Shown here in pieces: positions 22,801 to 33,293 of a stretch of 64,000 nucleotides of DNA. The notes below the pieces were generated by a model that made no database searches, was not told where the DNA came from, and was given only the letters and a program-made list of their open reading frames with translations. A program made the position numbers and the translations under genes. Numbering within the stretch: position 1 is the stretch's first letter; every line of letters starts with the position of its first letter. This DNA comes from Spirodela intermedia. Taxonomy: Eukaryota > Streptophyta > Magnoliopsida > Alismatales > Araceae. The stretch lies in NCBI GenBank assembly GCA_902729315.2, contig LR746276.1, positions 2,597,669 to 2,661,668 on the forward strand, given 5' to 3'.

Positions 22801-24905
22801 GCAGTTATTTTGATATCATTGTTGAAACATGAAAAATCAAAAGCCCAATGGTCAGGAATGATGAGACATTCTAAGAATATGTAGAAATAACGGAGTGTTT
22901 TCTGTCTTTCAATCACTTCCGGAAAAATGAGCAGACATCTTTAATGTCCACTGGCCGACAACCTGGATCATTATCACTCTGCCATCGTTTTTTTTTTTCC
23001 TTTAAAAATGGCTCCAACACTGATCTTAATACCTTGTGTATCTGCGTTGAATCCTTCCCGAACTTGACAGGTCATTGCCTTCAGTGACGAGGAAGGCGTC
23101 AGGTTCCAATCCACGTTCCTAGGGAGCTCTGCCGTCGCTGGTATTCTACCTGCCAAGGCGTTCGAAATATCCGACAAGAGGTTAGCCCTTGTGGGCATCA
23201 TCATTTTCCACCTTCTCCATTTCAAATAAAAATAAAAATAAAAAATCTTATTTCTTCTATACCTCCACCGAATCCCTTCCAGTGGTGCCACTCTCCGGGA
23301 TGTTCTCAAGGCCAACTCCTTGGAAGCCACAGAGGAGAGTCTCATCCAGCTCAAGTACGACCCAAGCTCGGTCTGGGGTTATGTGGAGGTAAATCACGCT
23401 CTCTAATCTTGAATGGAGACGACGGATTGAAAAGTGGGCGCAAAAGAAAAAAAGGTTTTATCTTTTTTTTATTAATCTAAAGACGAACCCACGTGCTGTT
23501 TCCGCAGGTCCACATTGAACAGGGCCCAGTGCTGGAGTTTCTCGGTTATCCTCTTGGAGTCGTCAAAGGCATAGCCGGCCAGACACGACTAAAGGTCATT
23601 CTTTTCTGGGATCGTTATTTCCTCTAGTGACGTCATTTTTACGCTATCTCCTCGTCATCATCTTCATGTCCAGATTACACTACACCGCATGAATAGCGGC
23701 GGCTTCTTCTTCTTCTTCTTCTTCTTCTTCTTCTGCTGATGATGATGATGATGAGAAGTTTGTGGCGGTGGGTTTTTACAGGTGACGGTGGGAGGCTCGC
23801 AGGGGCACGCGGGGACGATCCCCATGGCCATGCGGCAGGACCCCATGGCGGCCTCCGCCGAGCTCATCCTCTTCCTGGAAACCCTCTGCAAATCTCCAGC
23901 CAAGTTCCTGAACCGCAGAGAACAGTGCCGCTCCCTCTCCGGCGACTCCATCGACGGCCTCGTCTGCACCGTCGGAGATATCTCCATCTGGCCCGGCGCC
24001 AGCAACGTCATCCCCGGCCAGGCACCACCCTCCCTCCTCATCCTCTTCCACCATCTACTGTAATGTCTAATCCTGAATGAAGTGATGGATTGTATTGCTT
24101 ATCTGGTCTTTTCTTTTGTCTTACAGGTGACCTTCTCCGTCGACCTGCGAGCCATAGACGACGAGGCCCGCGAGGCCGTGATCTTCGAATTCTCCGAGCA
24201 GCTGTACGAGATTTGCGACCGGCGGTCGGTTCTCTGCACCGTCGAGCAGAAGGTCGGTCCGCCCTCATCTTCCTCTCAATGAATCTCATCCTCCACTAAT
24301 ATATGTATAGAGAGATAAGTCTAAATCCAGTTCGCTCGATTGCGGTTAAAAATATTGCAGCACAGCGCTGGAGCAGTCCGCTGCGACCCAGCTCTGTCGT
24401 CGCATCTCGAGTGGGCAGCTCGCACGGCGGCGCGCGAGATCTCCGGCGGCTTCACCCAAACCCAAGCTCCCGTCATGATGAGCGGCGCCGGGCACGACGC
24501 CATGGCCATGTCTCACCTCACCAAGGTTCCTCCTCTTCCTCTTCCTCCTCTCTCCTCTATACATCTTCCTTCATCCCCACCCCTCTATACATCCTCCTTC
24601 CTCATCTTCCTCTCCACTCCTCTATAAAGCTTCCTTCTTCCTCTTCCTCTTCCTCTTCACTCTATACGTCCTCCTTCATTTTCCTCACTCTCCTCTATAA
24701 AGCTTCCTTCTTCCTCTTCCTCCTTCCTCCCTCCCCCTCTAAAATTGGCATGAAGGGCTGACGGAGGATTTTGGGCGGCGGCCAGGTGGGGATGCTGTTC
24801 GTCCGGTGCCGCGGTGGGGTGAGCCACTCGCCGGAGGAGTACGTGCTTGAGGAGGACGTCTGGGCCGCTGGCTTGGCCATCATGAACTTCCTCGAATCCC
24901 TGTAA
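19859..24905 (+). CDS. AAH: Allantoate deiminase (allantoate amidohydrolase)
   Basis: This M20-family, manganese-dependent enzyme splits allantoate to ureidoglycine, ammonia and CO2 in the ER, a step of purine (ureide) nitrogen recovery. Twelve exons join in frame: 19859-19970, 20090-20184, 22009-22112, 22193-22277, 22371-22487, 23071-23180, 23283-23388, 23508-23594, 23782-24021, 24127-24252, 24361-24525, 24786-24905 (about 488 residues; the Arabidopsis protein is slightly longer). Residues 1-32 form a hydrophobic signal peptide. Expected metal and catalytic residues are all present: His131 and Asp133 region in 'GSHIDTV', Asp142 in 'YDG', Glu178-Glu179 in 'FSDEEG', His245 in 'VHIEQGP', and His439 in 'SGAGHDAMAM'. 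'GGSQGHAGT' and the C-terminal 'VRCRGGVSHSPEEYV' are also typical. 'GSHI' replaces the usual 'GSHM'. Intron 9 is GC-AG, all others GT-AG. The exon 1 donor at 19971 is the least certain junction. Intron 2 is 1.8 kb. Confidence 0.95.
23701..23755 (+). repeat. Trinucleotide repeats (CTT)n and (GAT)n in allantoate deiminase intron 8
   Basis: A run of about 11 CTT units is followed directly by about six GAT units, inside the intron 23595-23781 and ending some 25 bp before its acceptor. The CTT run strengthens a polypyrimidine tract, while the GAT run lies between it and the splice site. Confidence 0.85.
24526..24785 (+). repeat. Pyrimidine-rich minisatellite filling allantoate deiminase intron 11
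   Basis: Nearly the whole intron is C/T on the plus strand, built from degenerate units of about 28-40 bp that each contain 'ctctata'. These lie at about 24555, 24583, 24620, 24660 and 24693, with 'cttccttcttcctcttcct' blocks between them. A Ser-rich open frame across it is an artefact of this composition. Confidence 0.8.
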
Positions 24906-25769
24906 GTTTGGCCGTCCGCTTCTCCTGTGGTCTCTCTGGCACTAATTATATGTACGATTTTCATCTGATGCATTGCTGTAAATTCATGCGCCATGAATAA
25001 ATAATCTTCCGACTGTTCTCACTCCTTCCAAGACCCACTACTTTCTTTGGCCACCCTTTGTCTCCTCTGATGACCATGCCATTGATGGGAGGGGTAATGA
25101 TCGAGGTAATTAGGCATTAAATTTTGGTTAAAACTCCCCATCGTTGAAAAGTGTTTAGATTATTATTCACATCTTATCAATGTGAAAGCTTTTTGGCATT
25201 CTCTCGATGCTTCCAACTAAATTTCGGATTGGCAGAAGTCATAGCTCTTTGAGTAATGTGGAAATAATGCCTCACCAAATGGCCAACTGGTTATTTGGAG
25301 AAACCTAACTAAGAGAGTAATTAAGATGAACATCTAAAAAACGTATTTCTGTAATGATAATAAGAAAATAATGGATAGATAGCAGCTTTTAATCTTCAAT
25401 AAACTCATCAACTTTAATTTGTGTGATATGTTGATATTGAATATTTCCACATTACACAAATTTCAATATTCTCAAGCTATGTTGGGCACCCAATTTGATG
25501 GGAATGAGATAAAAATTCAAAATAATTCAAAATTGTTTAATTCAAAGTGGAAATGTTTGGGATGAAGTTTTTAAAAGAGATGATTGAAAAACTTAAATCA
25601 TCTCAATGAATCAAGCGAGAAGATTACTACTGTTGCTAGCCTTTAGTTGGCCAAAATATGAACCAATAAGAGAGCTAAGTTTGCACCTATATGCCAATTC
25701 ACTAAGGCATTATTTGAACTAAATAAGTTCGCTCCTTCAGTCTATGTTATAAAAATGGGTCAAGGGTTT
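24906..25769. other. 3' flank of allantoate deiminase passing into AT-rich repeat desert
   Basis: No gene is visible. The GC content falls sharply after about 25100, which marks the boundary between the compact gene block and the transposon-derived desert to its right. Confidence 0.5.
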
Positions 25770-27440
25770 ATTGACATGAGCTAATTATTATAAAATAAAT
25801 CACATAAATTTTAAATTTATAAAACTAGAAAATCTTGATTTTTAGATTTTTAGAAATATTTTAGAATAAATTAATTAGTTATAATTTGATAAAAGGTTTT
25901 AAAATAGTGAGTAATATTCAAATCAATTATAGGGATGTAAAATAATATTGAATAATATTTTAATTTTTTTCTAAAAGGACATAATTTTTTATAATTTTTA
26001 GACTAAACAATGAATATAAAACATATTTAAAATTTTATGAAAATAAAAATAAGGTTACAAACATAAGATGACGTAATTACAGATGACTTAATTGATCAAA
26101 TTAAGTTATGTAAAAACTAAAAAATATATAATTTTAATAAAGAATAGTTTTGAAACTTAAAATCACACAAAATATTATTAAATTAAGTAAAAATAAATTT
26201 TAAAAATAAGAAATGTAAAGTTTTGGCTTTGCAACAATGATCATTGGAATTTTATTTCTAAGAAAATTATCGAACAATGTCTATAGCCTCGAAGGCTCTC
26301 TTTAGATATAGATAATGTGAACAATCTTTAGATTTTCTTACGAAGTCTAAAAATTAATAAAGTGAGTCATCAAATGATCTCTAATAGTTGTCACTTAATA
26401 GAGCAAAAATATAATGACTTTGCAAATCATTGATAGTTGTCACCTGATAGAGATAAATTAAATGGAGGTGAGATGCATCTTAGAAAGTTTTATCATGAAG
26501 CCCGTGTAGCAAATAGAGATTCTTCATTGCATCTAATATATTCTAAGGAGGTGATGACTCATCTCCTAATGGATCATCCTTTTCTAAATAATAACTTATT
26601 CATCGATCAATTAAAGATCTTTAACTCGATAGATTCGTGATAGTTTTATCTAAAATGATTTGACAATTTTAATAATGATGCTCTATAAATTATCTTGATA
26701 TTTTTATTAGTGATTGAGTGATTCTAATAGTTTAATCATTCACTAACAATTTGTAGAAAAATTATAATTTAATTAGATAAAAATATGAATTTTAACTCTA
26801 ATAGAATTCAAACACTCATTAGTCACCTACCTACATGAGAGAGAGTGAAATAAATATGTGAATGCACTTATTAAGTGACGTCATAAGAGTATCTTCTTCT
26901 CATAAATAAGAGATTTAGGTATTAAAATTATTAAAAAAATTATGAAAAATTGTGACACCAATTTAGTCTCACATCAGTTATTTTTTGAGTTTTAAGGTGT
27001 ATATATAATAACACAAGATTTTGTCATCAATAAACCTTTTCGTTGCATGTGTAAGACCACTCCTTACTCTACGACTAGCTAACCACTAGTGATGTAGAAG
27101 AGGAGTAATGCACATGTGTCTCATATTAGTCCTTAGCTATTCAATCCCCTTGCTCACAACTCTACTTGACTATGTTTCTGACTTGCTTGTAGGCCCTATT
27201 AGTCAATGGATTCCACTCTTTTTATATATTTTTATTTTATTTATTTTATTTTACTTCAATTATCTTAAAATATAATTATAAATTTATAAATTTACATAAA
27301 ATAAAATAATTAGCCAAAAATTCTCAATAACTAGCTAAAATCCATTTTCACCATTTAACATAAATATAATTTTATTTATTATGAGTTAAAACTTAAAATA
27401 TATTAATAATTAATTATTAACTCATGGTAATGAAGACATC
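25770..27440 (+). repeat. Dispersed AT-rich repeat family, copy 3 (about 1.7 kb)
   Basis: This is the third copy of the family at 1-1190 and 3740-5466, in the same orientation. It shows 'gtgacaccaatttag' just before the 'tctcacat' block, then 'tgtatatataata' and 'caataaacc', an arrangement resembling the start, TATA box and polyadenylation signal of an LTR. The tail inverted repeat is 'atgagttaa' / 'ttaactcatg', with mutations. A 67-codon frame at 26437-26640 falls inside and is not conserved in the other copies. Confidence 0.75.
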
Positions 27441-30400
27441 ATTTATGATAGTGTAGTTAAGATAAACCATCTACATTTCTAAATTAGAAATAAACATCAA
27501 AATTTGTATGGTTATTTGACTCCTAACTTTACTCTTCTAGTGGCACAACATTAAAGTTTTATTACTCTTATTAATACAATTTTTTTGAATACAATGGCAA
27601 CAACATGCCTCAACATATTTAGATTTATTCTAGAGGAGTAATGTATTTTCTATTGACTATCCATGTAGTGGCAAGTACAAGTTGGTTTGAGATAACGAAG
27701 TGCCTATTTTTAGGGGCTAAGAAAACAACTATGATTTTCCACTTAATTTCACCTAGTAAATAAAGGTCAATCCACTATGTAGATTCCAAAAAAATCAAGA
27801 AAATGTAAGTATCATAAGTATTTGTAGCTTGACATGTTAGGACTATTTTTACTGTCTAAAGGGTGATATCATATTAGTGGCCAACTAATAATTCTGACCC
27901 ATCTCAAATGAATATGTGGAAAATATTAGAAAATAGAATAAACAAGTTCTTACAATCTTTGCATATTTCTTTGAACATGAATATGTTGTCTCAAAGATAT
28001 GAAGGCTTCTTTTGTCATATAGAAGCTTTACTTTAAAATGTTAATAATTTCTAGTTCTTAGACCATGGAATGTCACTTTAAATATTAGAGGGATTGATTT
28101 TTAACTAAAAACATTCTTATTAAGTTATGTGCTTCAAATCTTCTTATTAGATGCGGTTTCACTTTAAATATTAGAGGGATTATAATGTGATGTAGTAGTA
28201 CTATAAAAAAGATTTATAGTTTACTTCTAATTGCCATGCACTAATCCTAACTCATCAATTGACTTCTTATAAGTGAAAGTACAATTTTTTCAAATAACAA
28301 ATCTCAAATACTTGGGGGAGTTTCCCAATGGATTAGAGGTCACACAAATATGCTTATAATATACATGACAACTATATCCTTCTATTAAGTGCTAGAATAT
28401 AATATTGGAATCTAAGGTGAGAAACATGCTTCTAATATCAAATTACCAATATACTCTTAGGTGGTGTCTTGGTTAGTATAAGTATAAGAACCATTTTCTC
28501 TAACCAAGTGAGTCAACTTATAGGTCAAGTTTGTGATTGAGAAAAAGGAAGGACAGATGAGACATTGTAAGTGATTTTAAAATCATATTAGATGACTCAA
28601 CTAAGGATCAGATCAATATCTAGACAACTTTTGAGATACACTCAACATAAGTTTGACATTGAAATAATTATTTTTTCCTTACATTAATTTTATCAACAAA
28701 AAAATTTAGAAGACCATGAGAGCCATGAAAATAAAAAATTAAGAGGGGATAAACTAGTCCCTTTGAAAGATTAAACAAAATTGGAAAACATTTTATATTT
28801 GTGACAACATTAAGATCAAGAAGTGTGGGTTTAATTGATTAAATTCTAATTTTGACTATGGGCCAAATATTCTTAACTTTAATCTTTTTTATAATTTTAA
28901 CTTACTTTTGATCTCATAGATTTATAGATCTTGAAGAAATTAAAATTTTTGTAGTAGTTAGACCACTTGTATACTCTACATCACCAAGAACACAGAATTC
29001 TTGGCTTCACCTAATTCCTTAATTTACACTCTTTTTATTGTAATGACTCAATTCCCTTGACATTACTAGTCAAAAATCTAGTTAGATTCACGATTGTAAG
29101 TGAATCCTAGAATTTTGTTGTAAGCAAATAACAAAATAATTAATTGGTGAGTTTTTTTGGAGATTGATAAAGAATTGAATCATAGCTAGAATTTGATGAA
29201 GAGCTAATTGAGTTGTGCTTGAAAATATTTGTTTTTCTTCACATCTTGAAGCTATTTGAATGCAAATGGTATTGATGCTAAGAACAGGCTGAAAATCTTA
29301 TTTATGTTCTAGAATGATTCATCAAACTCATTGTAGTCACGTCATCAAAGAAGCTTAGAATTCTATTCAAATTTGCCTAAGAATCTTTGAAAAATGGTTT
29401 ATGCAAGATTCAAAGAGAGACCCTATCAAATATGGTGATTTGAGTGTAATTAGCAACTATAAGTGCTTTATTTAAAGATAGTTTTGAATCATGCTCTTAC
29501 CTTATTTTATATCGTTCTGCAATATTAAAATTATTAAAAATTTAGAAAATCAAATGATCGAAATAAAAATTTTCACATCCCTTAAACTTATCAATATTCT
29601 CTATGTTTGTATGAATAATATAACCATTCAGTCAATAAGTTACTAATTGATCTATTAACATATAAATTCAAAGTAATTGTGAGGGAGTTAAGGGCTAATA
29701 CTAAGAGGACCTAGACAAGTAGAAAATTGTGGTACAAGAAGAACGAATTCAGACCCAATTGGAGGATGAAAGAGAGGGAGAATTAGTCTAAATCCAAGAC
29801 AAGGACCATGTAGAAAAGCCCTAGGGCCAAGCCCAGGCCCAAGAGAAGGAGGCCTACTTAAAGGCCTCCTCCCACTCTCCCATTAAGCTACCTTTTCAAG
29901 ATGCACTGCTAACTATCCCTCCAGACTCCATAACTACCTTTAATTGACATCCAAAACCACCCTTAGACAAGAGAGAAGTTTAAGGGTTGAGGGTTGACCA
30001 AGACAACTCTTCAAAGCAACCCTTGGAGAAGTCAACACCCCTTAGACAATTAATGAGGATGTGCCTAAGCCCTTCTATTTTTAATATTTTACCATCCTTT
30101 ATAACTGCCCAAAAATTTTCTATAAATATAAGGCATGAAATCCTGTGATGGGAATTAGAATTTTAATTGATTTTGAAGTGAATTGCTTTACTTTTTCTTT
30201 GCTACATAGGGAAGATATCAAGAGGGTCAAAATCACCATTAAGGGAGGCTATGAGGGCCAAAATTTACTCTATCTTCATCCACTTTTCTTCCTTTCTACC
30301 CCTTTCTTCATCTTCCACAAATATCTTAGTCTCCCTTCTAATATCTTATTGGTTAGATCATGAATTAGAGAATTGCAGCCAGTCAAAGTGTGGAGGCATC

Positions 30401-33260
30401 AATCTTACATTCGAGGTACATGTTGACTCCCTGTTTACAATTGTCACTTGAGTGAATATAACATAGACACCAAATTATATATTTAGTGATCCTTGAAATT
30501 CTATGTAAGATTAGATCTGAAACTATTAAATCATGACATCACTATTTTAGTGGTTGATAAGATCATATTCTCTTCAAGTTCTAGGACTAACTTGATATTA
30601 GGATAAATCCCCCTCCCCCCCATTAACACTCATCCTAAGAGTAAATCATCCTAGATCTTTGCTTGAATTCATTTTTTAATAGACCTTAATTTGGACTTTC
30701 ATGCTCAGTCTTGCATTAAATTGGCTCTCTCATACTTTATTAAAAAATAATTAATATTAAAAATCATATGTACAAATATCTTGAAATGAAACAATAATTT
30801 TATGTTTAAAGTAAAACTAAATCATCTAAAATAAAATATGAGACAAAGTATGCTCCTTGAATCTTCATGTGTATTCAAAATCAACACTTAGGTAACTTAT
30901 AATAATTTAAACTCATTATTCAATCAATATTCAACTCACCATTGATATAGTGAAAATTCAAGAGGCTGTGTTTTTCAGTCGAGGCATTTCTCAAAATAAT
31001 AATTAAATCAAGGTATTTTTAAGAAATTTTGAAGATATAGTATAATGTTGTAATCTCATATCAATATGCACTTCAAATATTTGAGCACCACATAGATTAT
31101 TTGACTTGATAATCACCTCTGAATGATGGCATTTTCGTAATTCTATGAAGTATAAATGCAGCAAGGACAGTAATAATTTGAAGTAGATTTTAAATCATTA
31201 TTCTCAATTTCACAACATACGCATAAATCACAGTATAGAGCTACCAATTGAATATTCAATAGTAGTAAAAAGAAAATCAGCAAAATTTCCAACTAATATA
31301 TTTCAACAACATATTCACTTATGTAAAGATATATTTTAGAACTATAATCATAACTTGGTATATTTATCTTTCTTCTATATGCTTATTGTCATCTAAAACT
31401 TTAAGGAAAACCAAATCAATTGAAATAACAAATTTAAAAAAATTGAGAACTTATTTCACTTTTCACTGAGAAACTCCTTATTTAAGCCTATGTCACCTAA
31501 AGTATTCCCAAACTATTGGAGTCAATCTAGAAAAGATTGTAATGGATTGCAAAGGTGTTCAAAAATTATTACTTAGTTTCATGTCTTTATACAGAAGTTT
31601 TATCTAATTTTTTTGGGTTCCAATAATTAGGAAATTTCCACCATTGCAAAGTTTATTTATGAGTACCTTATTGCCAACTCAAAGTCAAATACACATTGTG
31701 CCACAAGCAGATTTTGTAAGTCACACATTGTGGCACCGTTCTAATTTGTTGTATTGCTGATATTATGCAATGTAGATTTGTCTTGAGGCACTATACTATA
31801 AAAAGTAATATGTTTACTTTCTATTTCTTCTTTCCTTGTCATTTCAACTTGAGATGATGTGATTTTTCCTTTTCTTGGAAAAGGAGAATTAACTCAAGAA
31901 AACTCCAATCAATCTCAGATATTTGTGAGACCTTTGTAGAAGTTAGTATGTAATCTGTTTTTAGGGAAGACAACTGATAAACTACTACGACATGAACTTT
32001 ATACCCTTGTCTGCTTTTGTCAACTTCAGTTAGTATGGAGACCCAAGAGTCCATACCTTCTACCATTATATAGTCTTAGGGAAATTAACCAAATAAGCTA
32101 TTAAAAAGTTAACATGAGAATCATGCATGGACTCTCTTTTGGATTTTTACATAAATAAAAATTTAGTTTGGCAAACTAGGTCCTTCCAATAATTTATTTA
32201 GCAAATGTGACATGTTTCAGGTGAGTGAGTCATTGTTTTGAATGCTACATATGTCTTTGTAGGCAATCCAACATGATGGGAGTATTTATGCTACATTAAT
32301 GCTACACTTAGGTTGATATTTCCATTTTGGTAGCCTCAACTAGTGATTAATTCGCATTTAGAAGGCTTAATTTTAGAGTTGAGATTCATAAGAAAGGAAG
32401 GATTTCAATCAACATCAGATTTTTACAAGGTTATTCTCAAAGATTAATATTCAAGGTAACATAATGAGAATATTTAATGATAAAATGTGATGATGTCATA
32501 TTACCATTTTACACAACTAACTTGGTAACATCAACCTTTATTTATTCAACGTCAAAATCTATGTTATTATCATTTAATTCAAAGCTAACAAAGTCGGTGA
32601 TTGATTTAATTACACATCTATTACTAATTAGATTATATGTACATTAAAAAAAGATCAATATTAAATTTTGGATTATTTAAGATTATTTCCAAATAGCTAA
32701 CTGAATTATAAGGTTTTTTCATAGTAATTATTAGCTTGGCTTTTAGAGGTAGGCAATGAGCTAATCACAAGAAAAGTTTGAATTTTATTTTGCATATAAA
32801 TCACATACATATTATAATTTTAAAATATTACATTAAACTAGTGAATACTACTTGAATTCGAGACTTGGCCATTAAATTGTTGTCTAGATAAAAAATCTGA
32901 CCTCTTGATGTAGAAAGCATTTCTTTGTGCTTCGTACTGCAGACAATCAAAGGGCTAACAGTTGGAGAATTGACACCCCACTAGTAAAGGTACATCTTGT
33001 CAACAGCTACCAATATATTGGGCTGAAAAAAGAGGACAATGATAGGGCCTAAAATCCAAGCTTATAACCTCTTTTTCACAAGAAAAATAATAAGACCTAA
33101 ATTCAAACAATCACCTTGAACACATTCAATGCTTCGAAACGGATAGGGATTATTACCATTCTGATTCTACATTCCAGTCCAGCACGATTCTTTAGACCTA
33201 AAGCTCTCCTTTCTAACTTATTAATACCCTCCTCTTCCATCGTACAAGTATATCCAATCG
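27441..33260. other. AT-rich gene-free desert, probably decayed transposons
   Basis: I found no exon, RNA gene or intact element in this 5.8 kb. The part 29680-30470 is less AT-rich and has an LTR-like plan: a GA-rich start, a C-rich middle with 'aggcccaag'-type purine blocks, and 'tctataaatataaggc' near 30120 as a possible TATA box. No partner LTR or terminal TG...CA pair could be fixed. A C-rich run near 30612-30621 could be the complement of a polypurine tract. Confidence 0.4.
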
Positions 33261-33267
33261 CATCTTC

Positions 33268-33293
33268 CTCTCTCTCTCTCTCTCTCTCTCTCC
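33268..33293 (+). repeat. CT microsatellite
   Basis: A (CT)n run of about 12 units lies at the right edge of the AT-rich desert. Confidence 0.8.

Noticed and set aside
23664-24289. Minus-strand frames opposite allantoate deiminase exons 9 and 10
   Set aside because: They are antisense shadows of GC-rich coding exons with no domain.
24303-24761. 152-codon Ser-rich frame
   Set aside because: It overlaps exon 11 in another frame and then the pyrimidine minisatellite. It is a composition artefact.
29680-30470. Solo LTR
   Set aside because: The base-composition plan is suggestive, but terminal TG...CA ends and a target-site duplication could not be placed, so it is only mentioned within the desert entry.
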